Positions 1 to 7,303 of a DNA stretch of 64,000 bases are shown here, one piece after another. A model generated the notes under the pieces. It did not search any database. It was given only the letters and a program-made list of their open reading frames with translations, and had not been told where the DNA came from. The stretch comes from Amylibacter sp. (GTDB lineage Bacteria > Pseudomonadota > Alphaproteobacteria > Rhodobacterales > Rhodobacteraceae): the NCBI GenBank assembly GCA_021775355.1, contig JAJFHZ010000013.1, positions 1 to 64,000 on the forward strand. Direction: 5' to 3'. Each line of letters opens with the position of its first letter. Position 1 is the stretch's first letter. A program made the translations under genes and the position numbers.

Positions 1-55
1 TGTTCTTTACTAATTTGTCTGCTGCAGCTTTTGACTGCCCGGATTTCTTATTCAT
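1..55 (-). CDS. IS3-family transposase OrfA, N-terminal fragment
   Basis: Eighteen codons are visible before the window edge, starting at 55 (minus strand) and reading MNKKSGQSKAAADKLVKN. A GGAG Shine-Dalgarno sits 5 bases before the ATG. The lysine-rich start followed by an AAADK-type stretch resembles the N terminus of IS3-family OrfA proteins (HTH_Tnp_1 type) common in Rhodobacterales; in those the next residues begin the helix-turn-helix that binds the IS ends. The rest of the gene is outside the window, so whether it is intact is unknown. Recognition is from memory of a short stretch only. Confidence 0.55.
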   Translation of the reverse strand, partial: MNKKSGQSKAAADKLVKN

Positions 56-140
56 CTTCACTCCATATAAGTTACGATGAACCAGAAATCCTCCGTTAGT
101 TAAATACTCAATTCTGTCCCATAGGTGCTGACGTTAGACA
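1..140 (-). mobile_element. IS3-type insertion sequence, 5' end only (cut by window edge)
   Basis: The minus strand carries the beginning of a transposase ORF that leaves the window at base 1. The roughly 85 bases before its start would hold the IS terminal inverted repeat; a likely end lies near 120-145, but I cannot fix it without the other end. Identity rests on the first 18 residues of the transposase. Confidence 0.5.
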
Positions 141-198
141 AACTGAATTAACCAAGCTGATGGATAACCCGCCAGCAACATCTCGAAAGGATACTACT

Positions 199-918
199 AT
201 GGACTGTGCTAGAAAATTATTATGGGATGCAGACGTGTACGCGCATAATGAAATCATATTTAATGGCGAACAATTGCTGGCAAAGATACCGCCCTTTGTT
301 AGATTTGAGGGCGACTTCAAAGGGCGAGCGCATGAGCTGGTGAAGCGTGTGGCTAAATATGATCCTGTTGCCGGTGACGGGCCGGAAGAGACAGCCACCA
401 GTGATACCGACCCCTACGATGCCGCTGTCAATTGGTTGAGTGATTACGGTGTGAAATATGATCAGGGTGAAGACGTCCAAGGAGCCGAGTGTTACTGCGG
501 ATGTGGTTGCCCTACCAAGATGGGTGACATTTATTTGACTAAGGAATGCATGAATAATGGTGAGCCTATATTGTCAGGCGGGGCGATGGCTGAACAAGAA
601 TGGGCAATGGAAATGCGCGCAAAAGGTTGGGACCGCAGCCCAGTGGACCATCCTGATTATCAAAGGCGGTGCGTCTGTGGTGGGGACAGCCAACGTGAGG
701 AAGTCCGTAATATAATCCGTCAAGCAATGGAGTTGGCCTTTAAACAATCTGTTGATGGTGTACCACATAGCTTATTGCAGTATTGTATTAAGAACCACCT
801 ACGTAGCAACCCTGACCAATTGCTATCCTTCGAAGCCAAGTTTTTTCTTCAAGAGTTCTTCACGGCTTGGGCTGAATTTCCTAAGTCATCTAAATGCGAC
901 CCTGAGCCGCCATTCTAG
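199..918 (+). CDS. Hypothetical cysteine-cluster protein (239 aa)
   Basis: I do not recognise this protein. The ATG at 199 is chosen over the in-frame ATG at 160 because AAAGGA lies 8 bases before it, whereas 160 has no ribosome-binding site. It has no signal peptide or membrane segment and is probably cytoplasmic. The middle carries a tight cysteine cluster (YCGCGCP, about residue 97-103 from this start) and a second CVCGG (about 157-161); together these could bind a metal such as zinc. The C-terminal third is predicted helical. It stands alone on the plus strand inside the accessory region, consistent with an acquired gene. Confidence 0.55.
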   Translation: MDCARKLLWDADVYAHNEIIFNGEQLLAKIPPFVRFEGDFKGRAHELVKRVAKYDPVAGDGPEETATSDTDPYDAAVNWLSDYGVKYDQGEDVQGAECYCGCGCPTKMGDIYLTKECMNNGEPILSGGAMAEQEWAMEMRAKGWDRSPVDHPDYQRRCVCGGDSQREEVRNIIRQAMELAFKQSVDGVPHSLLQYCIKNHLRSNPDQLLSFEAKFFLQEFFTAWAEFPKSSKCDPEPPF

Positions 919-1381
919 TCCCGCACGCATTCATCGCAACGCACAATGGGGTCTGGCTATTTATCTAACGCAGTAAATGCATTCAACTTCAATGCTAGGG
1001 CCATTTAAAGCCTGTGTAAGCGCAGTTGGGCCAAATAAGGGCGGTTGCGCTGTCTTTGCTGTCTACAAGCTGCACCATGGCCGTAAGGGCTTCTTTTCTA
1101 CATTGCACATTACCGCACTTCTGCCCGTACTCAGGGGGCGTCAGGGACAATAATAACAGTATCGTCATGATCCGCTGCTTTTATCTTCTTAATTATATTT
1201 GAAACCAGCCCAAATCTGCAGTCCACCATAGCAAATCAGTTTAATCTGACAATTCAACAGATATGCTGGGTGCAAGGTCGTTGAGAAAGCATTGGTGTAG
1301 GTGTATTTCGGTCTGCATTCATTCGTGCAAAGGAGTGTAAAAGATGAGCCGAATAATGCGCTTTCAGCGGTTAAACCTCTG
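919..1381. other. Gene-poor gap, nothing recognised
   Basis: No ORF in this interval has a convincing start or protein-like composition. I see no tRNA, strong hairpin or tandem repeat. It may hold the promoter or terminator of flanking genes or decayed island sequence. Confidence 0.4.
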
Positions 1382-1774
1382 CTAAAAAACTGACCCTTGA
1401 GTAACTCGTGACTTACTTTTTCGCTTGTAGGTAGCTTTTTTCTTGGCAGGGTCGACAACGACAATCACACGCATACTCGTGAAACGGATCTTCTTACCGG
1501 CTTTACGAGTTTTACCGATAACCGATCCAACTGACCCAATCCCCCACGCCTTTTGCTTGTTTAGCCATGCGTAGCAGGCATCTTTGTTTTCATTGTAACT
1601 AAGTCGAAAAAGCAGCATATCTTGATTATCCCGAAACCAAACACCCTCAAAACTGTGTTGATAATCCGACGCTTTACAGAGCGACTTGGAGGCTGAATCT
1701 GGCTTTAGACTACCAGCAGAAGCCGCAAATGTTGCCAACATCATTAAGATTCCAAGTAAAAGTGATTTAACCAT
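1382..1774 (-). CDS. Small secreted protein of unknown function (130 aa)
   Basis: The start at 1774 is preceded by GGAGGGG with 3-4 bases spacing, a much better site than the upstream in-frame ATG at 1804. The product begins with a classic Sec signal peptide (MVKSLLLGILMMLATFAASA) ending near residue 20, so it is exported to the periplasm or beyond. The mature part has two cysteines that could form a disulfide and a very basic C-terminal tail rich in lysine and arginine (KKKATYKRKSKSR). I do not recognise a family. It lies in the accessory region beside other small exported proteins on the same strand but is separated from its neighbour by about 170 bases, so co-transcription is uncertain. 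Confidence 0.55.
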   Translation of the reverse strand: MVKSLLLGILMMLATFAASAGSLKPDSASKSLCKASDYQHSFEGVWFRDNQDMLLFRLSYNENKDACYAWLNKQKAWGIGSVGSVIGKTRKAGKKIRFTSMRVIVVVDPAKKKATYKRKSKSRVTQGSVF

Positions 1775-1944
1775 AATCCCCTCCAATTCGTTTTCTTTAA
1801 TCACACTTAATTTTGCACAATTTAGACCCAGATAGAAAAAAAATCAATTCAACTTCAATCCGTTCAAATAATGCTTTATGCACAGGAATTTAAGGTCTGA
1901 ACGGGCAGGCCTGAATGTAAGTTTATGATTGTTGCTATGGTAAA

Positions 1945-2511
1945 TCATTGGAAACCACGAATTTCAAATTGCATCGATCCACCTTGCCAATTAGCTGAAT
2001 AACTCAACATATGGGCAAAGTCTTCGAGTAGCCAAATAGTTTCCCGCTTGCCCTTTGGCCTATCTAATCTCTGATTTGCGCACTTAACCTGAAATGCATT
2101 GCTCACTATAATATACTTACTTTTAAATGTGCCTTTCTTGGCAACTTTACACTTTCGCGTCCATGTTACATCGCCACTTTTGTAGGTATGTTGCCATTTG
2201 TGACCAACCTTAAGGACTCCATTGGTTCCAGAAGGGCGTTTGCCACTATGCGGGGTAAATTTCGTGGTACTGCCCTGTGTCATGTTTAACTCAGCATTGT
2301 AATTCAACACGGCACCAGTCTTAACATCAACAAGTGAAGTTTTGCTCAACACTTTATATGTCATCAACTCATACCCTCTCCACTTTCCTTGAAAAACGGT
2401 TCCTTTCCCAAGCGGTTTAACAGCTGTGTCTATATGTTGCTGTGCGTAAGAAGATGCGCTTAACGATGATATAAAAAGTGAAACAAAAAACAGAACCAGT
2501 AAAAACTTCAT
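1945..2511 (-). CDS. Secreted protein of unknown function (188 aa)
   Basis: The ATG at 2511 is chosen because TGAGG lies 7 bases upstream and it places a clean signal peptide at the N terminus (MKFLLVLFFVSLFISSLSAS, cleavage near SSYAQ). An in-frame ATG at 2544 would add eleven residues without a binding site. The mature protein has repeated short beta-prone segments, many threonines and lysines, and two cysteines (RKCKV and VKCAN) that may pair. I do not recognise a family. The local composition is AT-rich and the gene sits in the accessory region; a role at the cell surface or in the periplasm is only an inference from the signal peptide. Confidence 0.55.
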   Translation of the reverse strand: MKFLLVLFFVSLFISSLSASSYAQQHIDTAVKPLGKGTVFQGKWRGYELMTYKVLSKTSLVDVKTGAVLNYNAELNMTQGSTTKFTPHSGKRPSGTNGVLKVGHKWQHTYKSGDVTWTRKCKVAKKGTFKSKYIIVSNAFQVKCANQRLDRPKGKRETIWLLEDFAHMLSYSANWQGGSMQFEIRGFQ

Positions 2512-2613
2512 AGAAAACCTCAATATGACTAGTGTTAGAAACAAACCAAGTAATTAACGTATAATCCACCATCAAGCGCAGGGGTAGAAAAAATAAATAT
2601 CATACAATGACCG

Positions 2614-2635
2614 CTTTGTCCGCAAAGCAGGCCTT
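2614..2635. repeat. Degenerate intergenic repeat, copy A
   Basis: Eighteen of 22 bases (CTTTGTCC to CCTT) match copy B at 3460-3481, and both are preceded by AATGA. It resembles short degenerate intergenic repeats I recall from Rhodobacteraceae genomes; this is unverified. Confidence 0.35.
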
Positions 2636-2807
2636 CACACAGAACTTGATGCTCTGTGGCGTACAGCGGTAGCTTAGAATCCAACTCGGACCTTGGTCTT
2701 TCAACTCCATACGGTTGCTACGGGCCAGAAGGGGACAATTTGAAAGTTTCCGGAATTGTGATAGTGTTGAATGTAGACTGGTAACTTTCGAAAGTGGAGA
2801 AATTGTC

Positions 2808-3152
2808 TTGAGAACCTTGTCCTTGGTTGGGATAACAACAGCAGCTTTTCTAATCGATGTATCAAGCGCGTCTGCATTTGAGTTATCGAAGGGAAAATAC
2901 ACCCACAAGTTCAGCGACGGAACGTGCGGCGTTTATACAGTTAATGATGGCGGATCAATTACTCGTTATGAATACGGCCCTTGCAAGAAATCTCCATCCT
3001 ACAGCACTTCGGATGTCTCGGTAGTCAACAACACTATCTTTAGCGGCGGCGTGACTATTTCTAATGTGACTGTGAAAAGGAAAGGGAAATGCTTCAAAGG
3101 GCTTTGGAAATTTCAACAGTACAAAATACCAAACAAGAAATTTTGCAGGTAG
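2808..3152 (+). CDS. Small exported cysteine-containing protein (114 aa, TTG start)
   Basis: The reading frame is open from 2715, but the part before 2808 reads through repeat-like sequence and has no start signal. A TTG at 2808 has GTGGAGA 7 bases upstream and yields a signal-peptide-like start (LRTLSLVGITTAAFLIDVSS, cleaved near SASAFE). The mature part has four cysteines (TCGVY, GPCKK, GKCFK, KFCR), an even number that suggests two disulfides in the periplasm or outside the cell. No family is recognised. The start choice is the main uncertainty; the frame itself is supported by the signal peptide and cysteine pattern. Confidence 0.45.
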   Translation: MRTLSLVGITTAAFLIDVSSASAFELSKGKYTHKFSDGTCGVYTVNDGGSITRYEYGPCKKSPSYSTSDVSVVNNTIFSGGVTISNVTVKRKGKCFKGLWKFQQYKIPNKKFCR

Positions 3153-3667
3153 GTAAATTTTAGCCAGCCATTCAAGTTCATCCAGAGCAAGCCGTAATCA
3201 CAGTGTACGTATGGTATAAATATTAACGAATTATCCCTGACTTATTAACGCAGTACGCGCGATCGCGCGCGCGTGCGTGATGGGGTATTATTATTTATCC
3301 ACTTTTAACGAATAAAATTATTGTAGAATAAATTTCATCACAAAGGGATGCGCTGGGTGATTTACAATCGTCTTGGGATGAAGGATATACGTTCAAACTT
3401 GATGCGAAATACTGCTATGGGCCGGAAGCAGACCTTTGACAAAACCAAATGAACGGCAGCTTTGTCCACATAACAGACCTTTTCTTTCGCGATTTGGCAG
3501 TCTTGAAACCGGACGCTGAACTCAATGTTTGAAGTGACATAATTCGTCACTTTCTGCCCTTAGATCAGTGAACTTTCTTCTCACTTATTCACCTATGTTG
3601 TAAGATACGTTGCTGTTGTCCATTTCGACCGTATAGCTAAAAAGACAGTTTGAACTAATCTGAAGTT
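3153..3667. other. Gene-poor gap with CG palindrome and repeat copy B
   Basis: No credible gene is present. The interval contains a striking alternating CG tract (3255-3279) in otherwise AT-rich DNA and the second copy of a degenerate repeat (3460-3481). A minus-strand ORF at 3362-3550 reads through that repeat and is not taken as a gene. Confidence 0.4.
3460..3481. repeat. Degenerate intergenic repeat, copy B
   Basis: Matches copy A (2614-2635) at 18 of 22 bases, in the same orientation, 846 bases downstream. The flank (GGCCGGAAGCAGACCTTTG at 3420-3438) is also of the kind I associate with Rhodobacteraceae intergenic repeats. Confidence 0.35.
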
Positions 3668-4156
3668 TTAAAACTTACTGGGTCGGCCTGCTTGTTTATC
3701 GGCAGCGCCTTCCATCGCAGTTACTACATCACCTATACTATCCACTAGACCTCCGTCGTTGTAGAGCGATAGTGGCGTATATTTTTTGCTTCTGGTTAGT
3801 GTATAATAGGCGGCTTGGGCTAATTCCCCATTGGTTCGTAGAAAGCCGATAGCCTTTGGGTTTCCAACAGCGTATCCCCATTCATATGCAGCCTGTCTGT
3901 GACTCTCAGGTGTGTCGCCATTCGCTATGGCTTGCAACGTATAATCAGGGGCCATGAATATCGCTTTGCTCACTGCCGTATAGTTCTTTCCACTAATTTT
4001 GGAGCCTAGTGTAGACATTCCCGAAACAATCTTGTCAGGATTCGGGGCCATTGAGATCATTTTCATTCTAAACCCTGCTCCTCCTCCACCGCATGCATAT
4101 ATCGCACTATTTGATAGCACCAAAAACGCTAGAGAAATTGTAACTATTCTATACAT
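3668..4156 (-). CDS. Secreted protein of unknown function (162 aa), paired with thioredoxin-fold lipoprotein
   Basis: The start at 4156 has AGGTGA 8 bases upstream. Residues 1-22 form a signal peptide ending AIYAC, and cysteine 22 followed by a glycine run (CGGGGAG) could be a weak lipobox or simply the mature N terminus. The rest is mostly helical with no membrane segment or other cysteine. No family is recognised. The stop of the upstream gene (4160-4828) is only 3 bases from this start, so the two are almost certainly one transcript, and the partner's thioredoxin-like CxxC motif suggests the pair work together in the envelope. Confidence 0.55.
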   Translation of the reverse strand: MYRIVTISLAFLVLSNSAIYACGGGGAGFRMKMISMAPNPDKIVSGMSTLGSKISGKNYTAVSKAIFMAPDYTLQAIANGDTPESHRQAAYEWGYAVGNPKAIGFLRTNGELAQAAYYTLTRSKKYTPLSLYNDGGLVDSIGDVVTAMEGAADKQAGRPSKF

Positions 4157-4159
4157 ATA

Positions 4160-4828
4160 TCACCTCACCTTTCTTTCCAAATCTTTGTAATTTAAAGCAT
4201 TAATATATTTTCCATTGTACACAACAACCGGAACCCTGTCTTGAGTACGATAGTTGTCCGCAACCAAATATACAGCAGCAATCAACGAATGAGCTTGGTC
4301 ATCTAGTTCACAAACTCGACGGCGATCATCGGAGATACCATATTTCGTCATGATTTGTTCATACATCGCGATTGCTGCACTATTCTCAATTACTTCCCCG
4401 CCATTAACTCTCATCATCCCACTATAATAATCAATGACAGCGTTGTGGCGACGGTTTGCGGGTATGCACATGAAACCGCTGATAATTTGGACATCCAGAT
4501 CCTTACGTGGAATCAATGAAAAAGAAATAGTCGTGTTAGAAAAGTTTGGATTACCATTTTTTTTAGCATCCAGTACTTTTAGGAATATCCGTTCGCAAAA
4601 ATTACACGAGGGTGTCACGAATATTTGCAGTCGATTTTGATCATTCTGAGTAGGGATAGTGAACGAAGCAATTTTTGGATGAGATACAATTTTCAACTCA
4701 CTTGTATGCACGACCTTCACTGGAGGCAATGTGCTTTGCGTGGAAGGTACTTTATTTTCCATTATCGTCGGTTGGCACGCAGCCACAAACAGAACGCATG
4801 CAAAAAGCTTCATTTTTAAGTGCTGCAT
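4160..4828 (-). CDS. Thioredoxin-fold (DsbA/DsbG-like) lipoprotein
   Basis: A signal peptide with lipobox VAAC (cysteine 18) predicts membrane anchoring facing the periplasm. Around residue 74 the segment VTPSCNFCERIF is a thioredoxin-type CxxC in the usual position after a beta strand, and the C-terminal part (VPVVVYNGKYINAL) matches the cis-proline and last strand of such folds. The protein is therefore a probable disulfide oxidoreductase or isomerase. GAGGGG lies 6 bases before the ATG at 4828. It is followed after 3 bases by a secreted protein of unknown function, its likely partner. No cognate DsbB or DsbD is in the window. The substrate is unknown. Confidence 0.6.
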   Translation of the reverse strand: MQHLKMKLFACVLFVAACQPTIMENKVPSTQSTLPPVKVVHTSELKIVSHPKIASFTIPTQNDQNRLQIFVTPSCNFCERIFLKVLDAKKNGNPNFSNTTISFSLIPRKDLDVQIISGFMCIPANRRHNAVIDYYSGMMRVNGGEVIENSAAIAMYEQIMTKYGISDDRRRVCELDDQAHSLIAAVYLVADNYRTQDRVPVVVYNGKYINALNYKDLERKVR

Positions 4829-5184
4829 TTATGGCCCCTCTATCCAGCGTGATATTGTCAAATCCCGCCTAATACCATCACTGTAACGTTAAAAAAGCTT
4901 TCAGGCAAACTTATGTATTCTATAAAAACTTGCCAATCGGGTACTCGTAGAGAATGGCGGGGGTTCCCCCATAGCCGCCATTCACACTCCCGCCCACAAC
5001 CTAACCATATTGCCAACCTCTTGCAGCCGTACTTGGGGTTCTTTGATAAGGGGTGATATGATAAAAGCACTGCCCCATTCTGTTTCAAACAATCTAAAGA
5101 ACCGCCCTCTATGCATCCTTTCAGATAGCATACCCCAACCACATGGATTGGTGGTTTGTAAGCGAGCGGTTCATTGAATTGCTC
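4829..5184. other. Gene-poor gap, nothing recognised
   Basis: A minus-strand ORF fills most of it (4858-5142), but its composition (many Trp, Cys, Gly-Asn-Pro-Arg) and lack of a binding site argue against a gene. No RNA gene or strong hairpin seen. Confidence 0.35.
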
Positions 5185-5367
5185 CTACTTTGGATTATCC
5201 GTAGCCCACGATGCGCAGAGCGTATAGGTCATTTTTTTCGCATCAAACACTTGCTCAAATCTATCTGGCACTCTTTGCATTGCTACAACAAGACCGCCTT
5301 CTGGTGTTGTTTCAACGGTGGGTTTGTCAGCATCAAGCACCGTGGTACCCTTCGCAGCCTTTGTCAT
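5185..5367 (-). CDS. Small hypothetical protein (60 aa)
   Basis: The ATG at 5367 has AAGGAG at 8 bases; another ATG two codons upstream is too close to that site. The 60-residue product has no signal peptide or membrane segment. Its first part (TKAAKGTTVLDADKPTVETT) looks like a disordered linker and the second half contains one cysteine. The strong binding site is the main reason for calling it a gene. I do not recognise it. It is the last gene before the tRNA-Asn end of the accessory region, so it could be an island maintenance protein, but nothing in the sequence shows this. Confidence 0.45.
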   Translation of the reverse strand: MTKAAKGTTVLDADKPTVETTPEGGLVVAMQRVPDRFEQVFDAKKMTYTLCASWATDNPK

Positions 5368-5683
5368 GACCATTGCTCCTTCTATGAATTATCCACATTT
5401 ATAAACCTCCGTATCATCATATAATTTAGAGGTCTAAAGTACAAAGCGGTCTGCTTGATGGTTTACGTACTGGCCTGCCAATGGCAGCCATCACAAAAAC
5501 AATCCCTTTCGAACAGCCCTACAGTAACCCTAAGATTACCCTATTACACAGCGGGTTTTTGGAAACAGTTTGTTGAATGGCAAAATAGGCGGTTTTAACT
5601 GCCAATTGTCCCCCATATGTCCCCTAGAAAGCAAAATAGCCCAATCTAAATCGCGTTAATTCGCATTAAGTTATTGAAATGAT
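5368..5683. other. Gap between small ORF and tRNA-Asn
   Basis: No gene is seen. A TTATCCACA at 5389-5397 is an isolated DnaA-box match. The stretch near 5605-5625 has the pyrimidine-rich GTCCCC pattern often seen at tRNA-linked integration sites, but no matching second copy was found. Confidence 0.35.
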
Positions 5684-5758
5684 TGGCTCCGACGGTAGGG
5701 ATCGAACCTACGACCAATTGATTAACAGTCAACTGCTCTACCGCTGAGCTACGTCGGA
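5684..5758 (-). tRNA. tRNA-Asn (GUU anticodon)
   Basis: The minus strand folds into a full cloverleaf: acceptor TCCGACG pairs with CGTCGGA, the anticodon loop is CTGTTAA (GTT at 34-36), the T-loop segment is GGTTCGATCCC, and CCA is encoded. The 3' end faces the accessory region, which fits this gene being an integration target. Confidence 0.95.
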
Positions 5759-5899
5759 ATACCTGTGCATCATATGTTGCGAGGCCGCGTATAGCAAAGC
5801 GATTTTGAGCCGTCTATAGGGATTTTGCCCGAAGTGGCAAAATAGTTGCATAATCACTTTCCCTTGCACCACCGATCACATCAGCATAACCCTGTTTAT

Positions 5900-7240
5900 A
5901 TGATCAACGTGATTGAAACATGGATAAAATCAAAATTACCGCGCAGTCTGTTTGGCCGTGCAATGGTGATTTTGGCGGTCCCCGTTGTGGTTATACAAAT
6001 CGTGGTTGCCGCCTATTTTGCCGAACGTTTATTTCGAGATGTATCAACTGAAATGTCCAGTAATATCGCATTGGAAATTAACTATATTGCGTCCCTTGCC
6101 GAAAAAGCCCCTGATCGCCGCACTGCCATGATAGAAATGCGCAGCGCTGCTATGCCTTTGAATATACTTGTTGATTATGAAACTCTGCGGGCATACCCCG
6201 ATGACCGTTGGACATGGCTTAGCCCCTCTCAGCATTATGTGGACAAAACTTTAAAGTCCAAAGTGAACAATGTCTTAAATATCGATCTTCTGTCCAATAC
6301 AGATTTTATCAAACTGACAGTCACAACCGATAAAGGGCCTGTTAAGTTTTCATTTCCGCCCGCGCGCACTTCTGCCAAAAACCCGCACCAGCTGCTTGTT
6401 GCAATGATACTGACCGCATTGCTTTTTACCGGCATTGCTATTTTGTTTTTGAACAATCAGATCAAACCGATCAGACGCCTGTCGGATGCCGCCGAAGCCT
6501 TTGGGCGTGGTTGGTCAATCCCGTTCAACCCAAGGGGCGCACGTGAAGTGCGCAGTGCCGGTCATTCATTTCTGGCAATGCGCGCGCGCATTATTCGCCA
6601 GATTGAACAACGCACGATGATGCTGTCAGGCGTCAGCCATGATCTGCGCACACCGCTGACCCGTATGAAACTGTCGCTTGGGCTGATTGCACCATCCGAA
6701 GAGGTTGAGCATCTAAAGCGCGATGTGGACGAAATGGAAGCAATGTTAACCGAATTTCTGGAGTTTGCGCGGGGCGATAGCGAAGAAAAGACCGAAACCG
6801 TTGGCGTGAAAGCTTTGATAAAACAGATCGTGCGGAATTTCAAACGTGCGGGGCATGATATTAACCTGTCATTCATCATGGAAACACCATTGGACGACAC
6901 ATTGAAATGCCGCAAACAAGCGGTGCAACGCGCGATAGAAAATCTATTGGGCAATGCTGTACACTACGGTAAAAATACACATCTTACCGTAACGATTGAG
7001 GCCGGTACCGTTGTATTCATGATCGAAGATGATGGCCCCGGCATTCCCAAAGACAAGCGCGATGCCGCGGTGGAACCCTTCACCCGGCTGGATGTTGCGC
7101 GCAATCAAGATAAAGGGGTGGGATCCGGCTTGGGTCTTGCCATTGCCACTGACGTTGCCCGCAGCCATGGTGGCAATCTTGTATTGTTGCAAAGCGACGA
7201 AATGGGTGGACTAAAAGCAGTGCTATCATTGCCGCGTTAA
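5900..7240 (+). CDS. EnvZ-like sensor histidine kinase
   Basis: A membrane sensor kinase of the OmpR-partner class. From the ATG at 5900: transmembrane segment 1 about 22-43, a periplasmic region of about 115 residues, transmembrane segment 2 about 162-185, HAMP, then the DHp helix with SHDLRTPLTRMKL (phospho-accepting His 247), N-box around Asn 352, G1 box DDGPGIP (about 377) and G2 box GSGLG (about 408). The H-box is EnvZ-type. The frame is also open to a TTG at 5846, which would add a His-rich 18-residue tail; neither start has a good binding site. EnvZ-like kinases normally lie next to an OmpR-type regulator, but upstream is a tRNA and island DNA and downstream a fumarase, so the partner must be elsewhere. 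The signal is unknown. Confidence 0.9.
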   Translation: MINVIETWIKSKLPRSLFGRAMVILAVPVVVIQIVVAAYFAERLFRDVSTEMSSNIALEINYIASLAEKAPDRRTAMIEMRSAAMPLNILVDYETLRAYPDDRWTWLSPSQHYVDKTLKSKVNNVLNIDLLSNTDFIKLTVTTDKGPVKFSFPPARTSAKNPHQLLVAMILTALLFTGIAILFLNNQIKPIRRLSDAAEAFGRGWSIPFNPRGAREVRSAGHSFLAMRARIIRQIEQRTMMLSGVSHDLRTPLTRMKLSLGLIAPSEEVEHLKRDVDEMEAMLTEFLEFARGDSEEKTETVGVKALIKQIVRNFKRAGHDINLSFIMETPLDDTLKCRKQAVQRAIENLLGNAVHYGKNTHLTVTIEAGTVVFMIEDDGPGIPKDKRDAAVEPFTRLDVARNQDKGVGSGLGLAIATDVARSHGGNLVLLQSDEMGGLKAVLSLPR

Positions 7241-7303
7241 TGAATGACATGCCTATACGGTAGGTTATTTCTATCACTGCAAAGATAGAATTAAGGAGAA
7301 CCA

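Larger units (their letters stand above)
1..5683. other. Probable accessory (genomic-island) region next to tRNA-Asn
   Basis: This stretch has an IS3-type transposase start at its left end and the 3' end of tRNA-Asn at its right end. Between them are only short unrecognised genes, several with signal peptides, separated by gaps of 300-500 bases. The rest of the window is tightly packed core metabolism, so the density change is striking. Integration at tRNA 3' ends is a known island habit. No integrase and no direct repeat of the tRNA 3' end was found here, so the left boundary is open and the island status is inference. Confidence 0.5.

Noticed and set aside
752..976. Plus-strand ORF of 74 codons
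   Set aside because: Mostly inside the 199-918 gene in another frame; no start signal.
2600..2908. Minus-strand ORF overlapping repeat copy A
   Set aside because: Runs through degenerate repeat DNA and overlaps a better-supported gene on the other strand.
3362..3550. Minus-strand ORF overlapping repeat copy B
   Set aside because: Reads through the same repeat type and has no binding site.
4858..5142. Minus-strand ORF of 94 codons
   Set aside because: No binding site, odd composition rich in Trp, Cys and Gly, and no signal or family features.
5389..5397. Perfect DnaA-box match TTATCCACA
   Set aside because: Isolated; no cluster of boxes, no dnaA or gidA neighbours, so not an origin.
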